From Gottfriedia sp049568075 (GTDB lineage Bacteria > Bacillota > Bacilli > Bacillales > Bacillaceae_G): a stretch of DNA of 64,000 nucleotides. Each line of letters opens with the position of its first letter. Position 1 is the first letter of the stretch. Location of the stretch: NCBI GenBank assembly GCA_049568075.1, contig CP144911.1. One strand, written 5' to 3'. The position numbers and the translations under genes are program-made. Below are positions 35,214-43,592 of this stretch, piece by piece. A model generated the notes under the pieces. It searched no databases. It saw only the letters and a program-made list of their open reading frames with translations, and was not told where the DNA came from.

Positions 35214-35891
35214 ATGAAAACTAGAATTGCAATTGTAGATGATCATAAATTGTTTCGTGAAGGAATTAAGAGAATCCTAGATTTTGAAGAGAGTTTTGAT
35301 GTTGTTGCTGAAGGTTCTGACGGTACAGAAGTTGTAAATATCATGGATCAACATCAAGTAGATGTATTTATTGTTGATATAAACATGCCGACAATGAACG
35401 GAGTAATAGCTACAAAAGCATTGCTAGAAAAACATCCTGATGCAAAAGTAATCATTTTATCAATTCATGATGATGAATCGTATGTAACTCATGTCCTAAA
35501 AGTAGGTGCAAGAGGCTATTTATTAAAAGAAATGGACTCTGATACACTAATTGAAGCAATTAAAGTCGTTACAAAAGGTGGATGTTATTTACACCCGAAG
35601 ATAACTCACAACCTAGTAGAAGAATTTAGAAGACTATCACTTAAAGAACAATTATTTAAATCTCGCGAAGTAGAAGTGCGCCGTCCATTACATTTACTTA
35701 CTAGAAGAGAATGTGAAGTACTTCAAATGTTAGCAGATGGTAAAAGTAACCGTGCTATTGGTGAAGCTCTCTTTATTAGTGAAAAAACTGTCAAAAACCA
35801 TGTAAGTAATATTCTACAAAAACTAGAAGTAAATGACCGTACCCATGCTGTAGTAACGGCAATTCGAAACGCTTGGGTAGAAGTGAAATAA
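35214..35891 (+). CDS. degU: DegU response regulator
   Basis: The 225-residue protein has a receiver domain with VDDH at residues 8-11 and the phospho-acceptor Asp55 in VFIVDINMP. A NarL/LuxR helix-turn-helix follows (LLTRRECEVLQMLADGKSNRAIGEALFISEKTVKNHVSNIL). DegU is the DNA-binding partner of DegS. In B. subtilis unphosphorylated DegU assists ComK, so it may also feed into the comK gene at 14063. ATG 35214 follows GAGGAG. The 150-bp spacer after degS leaves room for a separate degU promoter. Identification is firm. Confidence 0.93.
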   Translation: MKTRIAIVDDHKLFREGIKRILDFEESFDVVAEGSDGTEVVNIMDQHQVDVFIVDINMPTMNGVIATKALLEKHPDAKVIILSIHDDESYVTHVLKVGARGYLLKEMDSDTLIEAIKVVTKGGCYLHPKITHNLVEEFRRLSLKEQLFKSREVEVRRPLHLLTRRECEVLQMLADGKSNRAIGEALFISEKTVKNHVSNILQKLEVNDRTHAVVTAIRNAWVEVK

Positions 35892-35904
35892 TTAGGTGCA
35901 AAAA

Positions 35905-35939
35905 GCAGAGTATCGGATGATCGGTACTCTGTTTTAGTT
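35905..35939 (+). terminator. Terminator after degU
   Basis: CAGAGTA (35908-35914) pairs with TACTCTG (35927-35933), followed by TTTTAG. Confidence 0.8.
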
Positions 35940-36187
35940 TGTAGACAAGAAACAATATATTTTATTTTTCGCTTTTAGTCTAAAACATAGAATCAATAAA
36001 ATCGCCACTTTTTCTTTTCAATAAATAGGCTTTTAAGTATAATAAGTCTTTCTAAGTCTAACTGGGTTGTCGAATTGACTCAGAGTAAAGAGAATGAAAT
36101 ACAATGATTTTACTTAATTAGTTGTGTAAAATTAAAACATTAAATACATAGTTAAACGTTACTATATATATAAGAAAGGATATGACA

Positions 36188-37030
36188 ATGAGAACTGCAA
36201 TTGTTACAGATAGTACATCCTATATCCCAAAGGAAGTAAGAGATTCTTTAGATATACATATGTTGCCTCTTAATGTAATCTTCGGAGATGCGTCCTACCA
36301 AGAAGAAGTTGAAATTACAGCCGAACAGTTTTTCCTCAAGGTCCGTGAACAAAAGGAGCTTCCAAAAACTTCACAGCCTGCATACGGCACGATTATTGAA
36401 AAATTTGAACAGCTTTCAAAAGAATATGAGGCTGTTGTTGCGATCACTTTATCAAGTGGAATTAGTGGAACCTATCAAAGTATTGTATCAGCTGGTTCAA
36501 TGATTGATAACTTAGAAGTAGTCGCTTACGATTCAGAAATTAGCTGCATGGTCCAAGGGTTTTATGTCATTGAAGCTGCGAAAATGGCAAAGAAAGGTGC
36601 TGGACCAACTGAAATCATTGAGCGTTTAGATGAAATAAAACAATCTGCAAATGCTTACTTTATGGTTTTTGATTTAGATCACTTACAACGTGGTGGAAGA
36701 CTTTCGAGTGCACAAGCATTTGTAGGAAGTTTACTACAAGTAAAGCCAATTCTAACATTTGTAGACAAACAAATTGTCGCCTTTGAAAAAATTCGAACTG
36801 AAAAAAAGGCAATGAAACGAATTACAGATTTATTTGGCGAAGTTGCATCAAAAGGCGAAAAAATGAAAGCAGTTGTTATTCACTCCAATCGTGAAGGAGA
36901 TGCAAAAAAGTTAGCCCAACAACTTAGTGAAACATATCCGAATGTTGAATTAGAAACTTCATATTTTGGCCCAGTAATTGGAACGCACCTTGGTGAAGGT
37001 GCTTTAGGATTAGGTTGGTACATTGTTTGA
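36188..37030 (+). CDS. DegV-family fatty-acid-binding protein (FakB-like)
   Basis: I chose ATG 36188 because GAAAGGA at 36174-36180 is 7 bp away; ATG 36182 is too close. The 280-residue protein has the DegV fold with AIVTDSTSYIP at residues 4-14, KTSQPAYG, AITLSSGISGTYQS and DLDHLQRGGRLSSAQAFVGSLLQVKPIL. DegV/FakB proteins bind a fatty acid and present it to the kinase FakA for phosphorylation. Position between degU and comFA matches yviA (degV) of B. subtilis. The family is certain; ligand preference cannot be read from the sequence. Confidence 0.9.
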   Translation: MRTAIVTDSTSYIPKEVRDSLDIHMLPLNVIFGDASYQEEVEITAEQFFLKVREQKELPKTSQPAYGTIIEKFEQLSKEYEAVVAITLSSGISGTYQSIVSAGSMIDNLEVVAYDSEISCMVQGFYVIEAAKMAKKGAGPTEIIERLDEIKQSANAYFMVFDLDHLQRGGRLSSAQAFVGSLLQVKPILTFVDKQIVAFEKIRTEKKAMKRITDLFGEVASKGEKMKAVVIHSNREGDAKKLAQQLSETYPNVELETSYFGPVIGTHLGEGALGLGWYIV

Positions 37031-37033
37031 GTA

Positions 37034-37066
37034 GGAGCTCCTTTGATTAGGGGCTTTTTTGTTTTT
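37034..37066 (+). terminator. Terminator after the DegV-family gene
   Basis: AGCTCC pairs with GGGGCT (one G-T pair) followed by six T and a further T-rich stretch. Confidence 0.7.
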
Positions 37067-37103
37067 TCCAGTGGGAATTTGATAACGTAATTAAATGTGA
37101 GCA

Positions 37104-37216
37104 TCGCAAATAAAAACAAGTAATCGCTATTAAAAGTAGAAAATCACAAATAAAACCTTGTTATCACAAATAAAATCAGCAAAATCGCAATTAAAAAGAA
37201 AAACTCGATAAACTAT
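37104..37216. repeat. Array of 20-21-bp periodic degenerate repeats (copy 1)
   Basis: The word TCRCAAWTAAAA recurs at 37104, 37124, 37144, 37164 and 37185, with a degenerate TCGATAAACTAT at 37205; spacings are 20, 20, 20, 21 and 20 bp. The intervening 8-9 bases are not conserved. The same word with the same spacing forms a second array at 52547-52680. It is not a CRISPR: the repeat is too short and the spacers are tiny. The phase of about two helical turns suggests repeated contact on one DNA face. Confidence 0.8.
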
Positions 37217-37549
37217 TGTAGATTTTGTTCAATTTCAATTAAAGTTGTTAATTTTTTAGGAGTTTATATAGAATTTGATCAAAAATACTTCATTTTTAAC
37301 TCGAATTGAATTATTTTTAGTCTACTTTATAAATGGACTGTAGAATTATTGAAAATGGATTTTTAATAATGTAGATATTAAAAGATCGTCACAATATATC
37401 TATATATTTGACAAGGAAATTTCACTGGATTTAACGTCGTTAGTGACTAATTGGATGTAATATTTGAAGATGGCCATATTTACGTGGGACTTTTTAAAAC
37501 TCCCTAGTTTTATCCCTCAAAATATTTATTATAAGAAAGTAGGTTAAAA
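37217..37549 (+). promoter_or_regulatory. comFA upstream region
   Basis: No gene is seen. AAAAT-ACTTC-ATTTT near 37279-37293 resembles a ComK AT-box but has a 7-base gap between A4 and T4. A TTGACA lies at about 37408-37413. Exact promoter elements are unclear. Confidence 0.35.
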
Positions 37550-38893
37550 ATGGACAAATTTTACGGTAGAAAACTCCAACTTCTCCCCACAATAAACCTT
37601 CAGGACATCCCCTCAACAAGTCTAATCATTCAAGCGGTTCAAAAAGTTAAAAATCGTTATCAATGCTTTCGTTGTGGTAATCAAAATCAACACTTTTTCG
37701 CCACTCATTTTTGTGCTAAATGTTCATCACAGTGTACGTATTGTCGAAAATGTATCACTATGGGAAAGATGTCGACATGTACTGAGCTAGTCATTAATGA
37801 AGTGGATATGAAATTCGATACCTCAATTTCTGGACTCGAATGGGATGGTAAACTCTCACCACAGCAAAAAGAAGCTTCTATTAAAGTAGTTGAAGCTGTG
37901 AACGAAAATCAGAATTTGTTACTTTGGGCAGTTTGTGGTGCAGGAAAAACAGAAATGTTGTTTGAAGGGATTGAAGCTGCACTGCAGCAAGGAAAATTAG
38001 TTTGCATTACAACTCCACGAGTAGATGTTGTTTTAGAGCTATCGATTCGATTCAGACAAGCCTTCCCTACTATTTCAATTGCAGTACTTTATGGAGGTAG
38101 TGAAGAGAAATGGGATGGAAATAGGATAACGATTTGTACAGTACATCAGTTAATGAAATTTAGACATACCTTCCACTTATTAATTATTGATGAGGTTGAT
38201 GCTTTTCCTTATAATATTGAAACACGTTTGCACTGGGTTGCAAATGAATCAAGAACGATTAAAGGTTCTACAGTACAAATGACAGCTACCCCAACTAGTG
38301 AACAACAACTACTTGCGCTAAAAAATAGAATCAAAAACGTAATGGTCCCCGCAAGATACCATAGGCAACCTCTACCAGTACCAAGCTTTAAATGGATTGG
38401 TAACTGGCGTAAAACAATCCGCAAAACACAAAAACTTCCAAATCCTTTAGAAAAATGGATAAAATTATATATTCAAAAAGGCTGCCTTATCTTTTTGTTT
38501 GTCCCTACAATTAATGAATGTGTTTTCATAGAAGAGGCTGTTAAAAAGATAACAGTTAAATCGGCATCAGTTCATAGTCAAGATCCACAAAGACATGAAA
38601 AAGTAAGTGCTTTTCGAAACGGTGATACTCAAGTTTTAATTACAACGACAATTTTAGAGAGAGGCGTTACGATTTCGAATAGCCAAATTGCAGTACTAGG
38701 TGCTGATGAAGAGATTTTTACAGAAAGTGCACTAGTTCAAATTGCTGGGCGTGCTGGTAGGCATATTAATTATGCAAATGGAGAGGTTATCTTTTTTCAC
38801 AATGGAATTAGTGAAGAAATGCTCAAAGCTAAAAAGCAAATACTTCTAATGAATCATTTAGGTATCGAGAAAGGCTGGTTGGATAATAAGTGA
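37550..38893 (+). CDS. comFA: ComFA, ATP-dependent DNA-uptake helicase
   Basis: The 447-residue protein has an N-terminal four-to-eight-Cys zinc region (YQCFRCGNQ, FCAKCSSQCTYCRKCI), a Walker A motif (WAVCGAGKTEM, near residues 126-136), a DEAD-type Walker B (IIDEVDAFP), TATPT and the C-terminal helicase motif (QIAGRAGRH). ComFA is the motor that draws transforming DNA into the cell. ATG 37550 has AAGTAGG about 7 bp upstream. It overlaps comFC by 4 bp (GTGA), so they are coupled. The order matches B. subtilis, but comFB is absent. Confidence 0.92.
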   Translation: MDKFYGRKLQLLPTINLQDIPSTSLIIQAVQKVKNRYQCFRCGNQNQHFFATHFCAKCSSQCTYCRKCITMGKMSTCTELVINEVDMKFDTSISGLEWDGKLSPQQKEASIKVVEAVNENQNLLLWAVCGAGKTEMLFEGIEAALQQGKLVCITTPRVDVVLELSIRFRQAFPTISIAVLYGGSEEKWDGNRITICTVHQLMKFRHTFHLLIIDEVDAFPYNIETRLHWVANESRTIKGSTVQMTATPTSEQQLLALKNRIKNVMVPARYHRQPLPVPSFKWIGNWRKTIRKTQKLPNPLEKWIKLYIQKGCLIFLFVPTINECVFIEEAVKKITVKSASVHSQDPQRHEKVSAFRNGDTQVLITTTILERGVTISNSQIAVLGADEEIFTESALVQIAGRAGRHINYANGEVIFFHNGISEEMLKAKKQILLMNHLGIEKGWLDNK

Positions 38894-39570
38894 TTTGTGT
38901 TTATTGCGGTGTTCGATTTATTGAGAAGTTCTCCTTGCATAAATTGTTTTTTCTAAGCAATGAATCAGCTTGTTCACAATGTGTAGCGAAATTTAAAAAA
39001 ATAATAGGTCCTGTTTGTGAAATTTGTTGTGGTTACATTATGGAGAATCAAAAGCATTGTAAAAATTGCGTAGAGTATATGAGTTTAAAGTTAGATGTGC
39101 CGTTAATTATTAATAAGTCGATATTTCATTACACAAATGAAGTAAAAGAGTGGCTCAATCATTTTAAATTTTGTGGTGATGTGCAGTTAGCATCTATATT
39201 TGCAAATGATTTGAGGGAATACTATGAAAATTCTTTCAAAAATTATAAAATAATTCCAATACCTTTAAGTGATGCGAGGCTAAAGGAAAGAGGCTTTAAT
39301 CAAGTTGAAGTGCTCGCACAATATGCAGGTTTAAACTTAACAAATTGTTTAGAAAGAATTCATACCGAAAAACAAAGTAAATTAAACCGTCATGAAAGAC
39401 TTAGCCGAGAACAAGTTTTTTCTTTTTGTGGTGAGGAAAAAATCGATAGCGAACCGATTGTATTACTTGACGATGTGTATACAACTGGTAAAACGATACA
39501 AGATGCCGCAACGATATTGTTACAAAATGGTGCTTCTGAAGTACATTCCCTCACATTAATTCGGGCATAA
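38890..39570 (+). CDS. comFC: ComFC phosphoribosyltransferase-like competence protein
   Basis: The 226-residue protein starts at GTG 38890 inside the comFA stop. An N-terminal double zinc knuckle (CVYCG, ACSQCVAKF, CEICCGY, CKNC) is followed by a phosphoribosyltransferase domain with the PRPP loop IVLLDDVYTTGKTIQDAA near residues 194-211. ComFC works with ComFA in uptake of single-stranded DNA; no transferase reaction has been assigned. LKERGFNQVEVLA and KLNRHERLS are further family marks. Identification is strong by sequence and operon. Confidence 0.9.
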   Translation: MICVYCGVRFIEKFSLHKLFFLSNESACSQCVAKFKKIIGPVCEICCGYIMENQKHCKNCVEYMSLKLDVPLIINKSIFHYTNEVKEWLNHFKFCGDVQLASIFANDLREYYENSFKNYKIIPIPLSDARLKERGFNQVEVLAQYAGLNLTNCLERIHTEKQSKLNRHERLSREQVFSFCGEEKIDSEPIVLLDDVYTTGKTIQDAATILLQNGASEVHSLTLIRA

Positions 39571-39712
39571 AGCTTGGAGGCTTGTTAATTTTACTACGAG
39601 TTTTACCGATATAAATAGTGGTCATTGGACAGAATAAAACAAAAATACAGATAAAGGATCGTAATTTAATAATAAAGCAGAGGTAAAAACGATTAGCGAT
39701 GAGGTGAGAAAA

Positions 39713-39970
39713 ATGAAGGGCAATACATCTGATGAGGACAAAGTTCATTTACATCAATACAACGTAGAAAAAATTGAACAAAATAAACGAGAACAAGAAG
39801 GAAAAATAGAATTCTCCCCTCAAGCGAAGGATAATCAAATCGCTAATCAGATAATCGAAAAACGTGATGAACGTATACAGCAATTAAAAAAACAAATAGA
39901 TGAGGGAACATACAAAGTTCAACCAATGAACGTGGCTGAAAAAATGCTTAGTTATTTTAATAAGAAATAA
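39713..39970 (+). CDS. flgM: FlgM anti-sigma-D factor
   Basis: I chose ATG 39713, which GAGGTGA at 39701-39707 serves, giving 85 residues. The C-terminal part RDERIQQLKKQIDEGTYKVQPMNVAEKMLSYF is the sigma-binding region of FlgM, and IEFSPQAKD matches its middle segment. FlgM holds the flagellar sigma factor SigD inactive until the hook is complete. It follows comFC as in B. subtilis, but the usual flgN-flgK-flgL-fliW-csrA genes are not behind it. The next gene is kimA. The sequence call is good; its flagellar role in this strain is inferred. Confidence 0.82.
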   Translation: MKGNTSDEDKVHLHQYNVEKIEQNKREQEGKIEFSPQAKDNQIANQIIEKRDERIQQLKKQIDEGTYKVQPMNVAEKMLSYFNKK

Positions 39971-40027
39971 AGACTAACAATCGAACCGGGTTGTTACAAA
40001 AATTGTTAATTAAATAAGAAGAAAAAG

Positions 40028-40060
40028 GAAAGAACTTAGCAAAAATGTTAAGTTCTTTCT
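40028..40060 (+). terminator. Terminator-like hairpin after flgM
   Basis: GAAAGAACTTA pairs with TAAGTTCTTTC; the following T run is weak (TGTGTTT). The rest of the 39971-40301 gap is AT-rich with no gene and no recognisable c-di-AMP riboswitch. Confidence 0.65.
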
Positions 40061-40301
40061 GTGTTTAGGCAAGGAAAAAAATAGGATTTTCATCCGAAGC
40101 ATAATCATCTGTTATGATTTTTAAAGTGGTCATTCATTTTATAGTATTTTAATTTGATTTAGAGGAAAGTTAATATTAATTATTTTGACAAAAACTTTAT
40201 AAAATAATGGAAAGATTTTCTTAATATATCACACAATTTTTTCTAATAATGTGATAAACTCAAATGGTTTAGTTTTTTACTTTTTATGTAGAGGTGTACA
40301 T

Positions 40302-42122
40302 ATGTTATCGATTTTAAAACGATACTTAATTGGTAAACCACTTAAGTCAACAGAGTTAAGTGAACAAAAGTTATCGAATACGAAGGCCTTGGCAATTCTA
40401 TCGTCAGATGCGCTTTCTTCAGTAGCATACGGTCCGGAGCAGATTCTGATCGTTTTAACTACGGTTGGGGCGGTAGCGTATTGGTATTCGGTTCCGATTG
40501 GTATAGGCGTACTGATTTTATTATTAGCATTAATTTTATCTTATCGCCAAATTATTTTTAGTTATCCTCACGGTGGTGGCGCTTATGTCGTATCTAAGCA
40601 AAACCTCGGTGTTATTCCAGGTTTAGTTGCCGGTGGATCCTTGCTAGTTGACTATATCTTGACTGTAGCGGTTAGTGTGTCTGCAGGAACGGACGCGATT
40701 ACGTCCGCCTTTCCAGTCTTGCACGCTCATACAGTATTTATTGCTGTTATTTTGGTTATATGTATTACAATTTTAAACTTACGCGGACTAACTGAATCTG
40801 CTTCGATTTTGGCATATCCGGTTTATTTATTCGTTGTAGCACTTGTTATCATCATTATCGTAGGTTTATATAATGTCTTTACAGGCCATGCACCACAAAC
40901 AGCACATTCAGCGATTGGTACTGCTGTTCCAGGGATTTCGCTCTTTATTCTTTTAAAAGCATTTTCATCTGGTTGCTCAGCCTTAACCGGTGTAGAAGCA
41001 ATTTCAAATGCTATTCCGAACTTTAAAGAACCTTCAGATAAAAATGCGGCAAAAACACTATTGTTGATGGGTTCGATTTTAGCAGTACTATTTTCTGGAG
41101 TTATGTTTTTAGCTTACTGGTATGGAATTGTACCAAATGCAGAAGAAACAGTTATGTCCCAATTAGGTTCTGATATTTTCGGACGAAATATAATCTATTT
41201 CTTTATACAAGGGACAACGGCGCTAATCCTTGTATTAGCAGCTAATACAGGATTTTCTGCATTCCCATTACTAGCTTATAACTTAGCAAGTGATAAATTT
41301 ATGCCAAGAATGTATTTACTTCGAGGAGATCGTCTAGGCTATTCAAATGGTATTATTACACTTGGTATAGCTTCAATTTTATTAATTATTGCTTTCCAAG
41401 GTAAAACAGAAGCATTAATTCCATTATATGCTGTTGGTGTATTTGTACCATTTACACTTTCTCAAACAGGTATGGTAATTAAATGGATTAGAGAAAAACC
41501 TGCTGGCTGGTTACCGAAATTAACTGCCAACTTCGTTGGAGCATTTATTTCAGCAACAGTTTCGATTATTTTCTTAACGACTAAGTTAAATCAAGTTTGG
41601 TCAATATTTGTTTTCTTACCTTTGATTGTTATTCTATTCTTAAGAATACGTAAGCATTATGAAGCAGTAGGTGACCAATTAAGATTAAATAATGATATTC
41701 CAGAAAAAATTAGTGGAAATATCATGGTAGTTCCTGTCGCTGGGATTACAAAAGTAGTTGAACGTACAATGCAATATGCTCAAGGGATTGCTGATGAAGT
41801 CTATGCTGTTTACATTTCTTTTGATAAAGAAAGTGAAGAGCAAATGAGAGAAAAATGGGAAGCATGGAATCCTAACGTAAAATTAATTGTTGTTCACTCT
41901 GAGTACCGAGAGATCACAAGACCTCTTTTAAAAGTAATAGATGAAATGGAAGCAAAAGCTCATGAACAAGGTTTTGAAATTACAGTTTTAATACCACAGT
42001 TTATTACGAGAAAAAATTGGCATAATGTTTTACATAATCAATCAAGCTTATTACTTCGAGCGTATTTACTTCATAAACGAAGCGTTATTGTAACTACTGT
42101 ACCTTTTAGATTTAAGGTGTAG
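40302..42122 (+). CDS. kimA: KimA high-affinity potassium importer
   Basis: I chose ATG 40302, preceded by GAGGTG, giving 606 residues, close to B. subtilis KimA (607). The N-terminus (RYLIGKPLKS, LAILSSDALSSVAYGPEQIL) and the APC/KUP-type core with about 12 membrane helices are nearly collinear with KimA. The cytoplasmic tail from about residue 480 (GNIMVVPVAGITKVVERTMQYAQ, FITRKNWHNVLHNQSSLLLR) is the UspA-like regulatory domain. It imports potassium with protons and is inhibited by c-di-AMP. Unlike many homologues, no ydaO-type riboswitch is apparent upstream. Confidence 0.88.
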   Translation: MLSILKRYLIGKPLKSTELSEQKLSNTKALAILSSDALSSVAYGPEQILIVLTTVGAVAYWYSVPIGIGVLILLLALILSYRQIIFSYPHGGGAYVVSKQNLGVIPGLVAGGSLLVDYILTVAVSVSAGTDAITSAFPVLHAHTVFIAVILVICITILNLRGLTESASILAYPVYLFVVALVIIIIVGLYNVFTGHAPQTAHSAIGTAVPGISLFILLKAFSSGCSALTGVEAISNAIPNFKEPSDKNAAKTLLLMGSILAVLFSGVMFLAYWYGIVPNAEETVMSQLGSDIFGRNIIYFFIQGTTALILVLAANTGFSAFPLLAYNLASDKFMPRMYLLRGDRLGYSNGIITLGIASILLIIAFQGKTEALIPLYAVGVFVPFTLSQTGMVIKWIREKPAGWLPKLTANFVGAFISATVSIIFLTTKLNQVWSIFVFLPLIVILFLRIRKHYEAVGDQLRLNNDIPEKISGNIMVVPVAGITKVVERTMQYAQGIADEVYAVYISFDKESEEQMREKWEAWNPNVKLIVVHSEYREITRPLLKVIDEMEAKAHEQGFEITVLIPQFITRKNWHNVLHNQSSLLLRAYLLHKRSVIVTTVPFRFKV

Positions 42123-42246
42123 AGAGCAAAGGTTTGTAGGAAAAATGTTATAAAATTTCTTTTTTAAAAAATAGGAAAAAATAATGGGACAAGTCGAAAG
42201 GTAAGCGAATATGATAGGTAAGGAAAATAATTAGAATTTTTCGTTA

Positions 42247-42314
42247 TTTGTCGAATTCGTGAAAAAAAAGGCGATAAGCTACTTTTGACTTGTCCTAGTT
42301 TTATGATGTATAGT
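42247..42314 (+). promoter_or_regulatory. csp promoter with an upstream Spo0A-box-like word
   Basis: TTGACT (42285-42290) and TATAGT (42309-42314) with an 18-bp spacer form a sigma-A promoter, leaving about a 43-base leader. TTTGTCGAA at 42247-42255 equals the Spo0A box but may be chance. Confidence 0.55.
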
Positions 42315-42364
42315 TGAAATGTGGAGAAGATTCACAAGTTTTCGACTGAAGGGAATGGATTTGA

Positions 42365-42562
42365 ATGCAAGGTAAAGTAAAATGGTTTAATGCAGAAAAA
42401 GGTTTTGGATTTATCGAGCGTGAAGATGGAGACGATGTATTCGTACATTTCTCAGCTATCAACGCAGAAGGTTACAAATCTTTAGAAGAAGGCCAAGCAG
42501 TTAGCTTCGAAATCGTTGAAGGTAACCGTGGACCTCAAGCTGCTAATGTTACTAAAATTTAA
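42365..42562 (+). CDS. Cold-shock protein (Csp)
   Basis: The 65-residue protein is a complete cold-shock domain with the RNA-binding motifs KGFGFIE (RNP1) and DVFVHFSAI (RNP2), starting MQGKVKWFNAEKG. Csp proteins bind single-stranded RNA and DNA and act as RNA chaperones. The codon use is much more biased than in the neighbours, a sign of high expression. It is monocistronic with a promoter and terminator of its own. The family is certain; which Csp paralogue it is cannot be told from this window. Confidence 0.93.
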   Translation: MQGKVKWFNAEKGFGFIEREDGDDVFVHFSAINAEGYKSLEEGQAVSFEIVEGNRGPQAANVTKI

Positions 42563-42610
42563 TTTTTTCCGTTAATAAGTAAGTATTTGCTTATATAGAT
42601 TCGGACCACG

Positions 42611-42646
42611 AGGGCTTACTCATTTGAGTAAGCCTTTGTTTGTTTT
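42611..42646 (+). terminator. Terminator after csp
   Basis: AGGGCTTACTC pairs with GAGTAAGCCTT, followed by a T-rich stretch. Confidence 0.9.
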
Positions 42647-42832
42647 GGAAAATTTTTGAGTATCTTTAAATTATTATAAAAATATAATCTGATATAGCCA
42701 TAAAAGTTCATAAAATGGACACAGAGATTTCTCATATTTGACAAAAACTTCAAGGAGGAAATTGAGATAGAAGTGTAGAATATAAATATGACAGCTTTCA
42801 TTATTTGGAGCTTGATGAAGGAGGAAACCCAT

Positions 42833-43378
42833 ATGATGCTAAACATCCGAGGCGAAAATATTGAAATTACTCCAGCTATTCGTGATTACGTAGATAAAAA
42901 ATTATCTCGATTTGATCGTTATTTTGACGAAGAGTTAACGGCGAGAGTTAATGCTAAGGTATTCCACGACAAGCAAAGAATTGAAGTAACTATTCCTGGA
43001 ACGTATATGTTATTACGTGCAGAAGAAGAGCATTCAGATTTGTATGCAGCTGTCGATTTAGTTATTGATAAACTAGATCGTCAAATTAGAAAACACAAAA
43101 CAAAAGTAAATCGCAAGTTAAGAGAAAAAGGTTCATTAAAATTCATGTTTGCACCATCAACTACTGAATCAGCTGTTGCAGTAGAAGAGCACGAAAATGA
43201 TATTGAGTTAGTTCGTACAAAGCAATTTGATTTAAAACCTATGGATGCAGAAGAAGCAGTGCTACAAATGAATATGTTAGGTCATAACTTCTTTGTATTC
43301 TTAAATGGTGAAACGAATAAAACGAACATCGTTTACGCTAGAAAAGATGGGCGTTATGGTTTAATTGAAGCCAAATAA
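42833..43378 (+). CDS. hpf: Ribosome hibernation promoting factor (long HPF)
   Basis: I chose ATG 42833, about 9 bp behind GAAGGAGG, over the longer frame from 42788. The 181-residue product begins MMLNIRGENIEITPAIRDYVDKKL, the S30AE domain. It ends with the long-HPF C-terminal domain (FDLKPMDAEEAVLQMNMLGHNFFVFLNGET, GRYGLIEAK) that drives 100S ribosome dimer formation. It preserves ribosomes in stationary phase. The usual location just before secA is kept. The promoter is not clear; a TTGACA occurs at about 42739. Identification is firm. Confidence 0.93.
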   Translation: MMLNIRGENIEITPAIRDYVDKKLSRFDRYFDEELTARVNAKVFHDKQRIEVTIPGTYMLLRAEEEHSDLYAAVDLVIDKLDRQIRKHKTKVNRKLREKGSLKFMFAPSTTESAVAVEEHENDIELVRTKQFDLKPMDAEEAVLQMNMLGHNFFVFLNGETNKTNIVYARKDGRYGLIEAK

Positions 43379-43398
43379 AAATTAAAAAAATAATAATA

Positions 43399-43437
43399 AA
43401 AGGACTGAGCTGAACAATTAGCTTAGTCCTTTTTTGG
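43399..43437 (+). terminator. Terminator after hpf
   Basis: AAGGACT-AGCT pairs with AGCT-AGTCCTT, with one-base bulges, followed by T runs. Confidence 0.9.
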
Positions 43438-43592
43438 TTTTTTTACTTATTTTCTAAAATATTAATTAATTCTAATAGAACATTCTCGACATAAGGTTGT
43501 CACGTATCTTCATTTAATGATAAAATTAGAAATAGTATCTACTAACTTAATGACATTTTAGTTTATGACTTTATAATAGAGGAGCGTTACGA

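Noticed and set aside
37104..37216. CRISPR array
   Set aside because: Repeats are 12 bp and degenerate with 8-9-bp gaps, there are no cas genes, and there is no dyad in the repeat.
39971..40301. ydaO-type c-di-AMP riboswitch before kimA
   Set aside because: None of the conserved G-rich/GGACCC-type elements could be found; only a weak terminator-like hairpin is present.
42247..42255. Functional Spo0A control of csp
   Set aside because: A single 9-bp word match 30 bp upstream of the -35 box is too weak evidence by itself.
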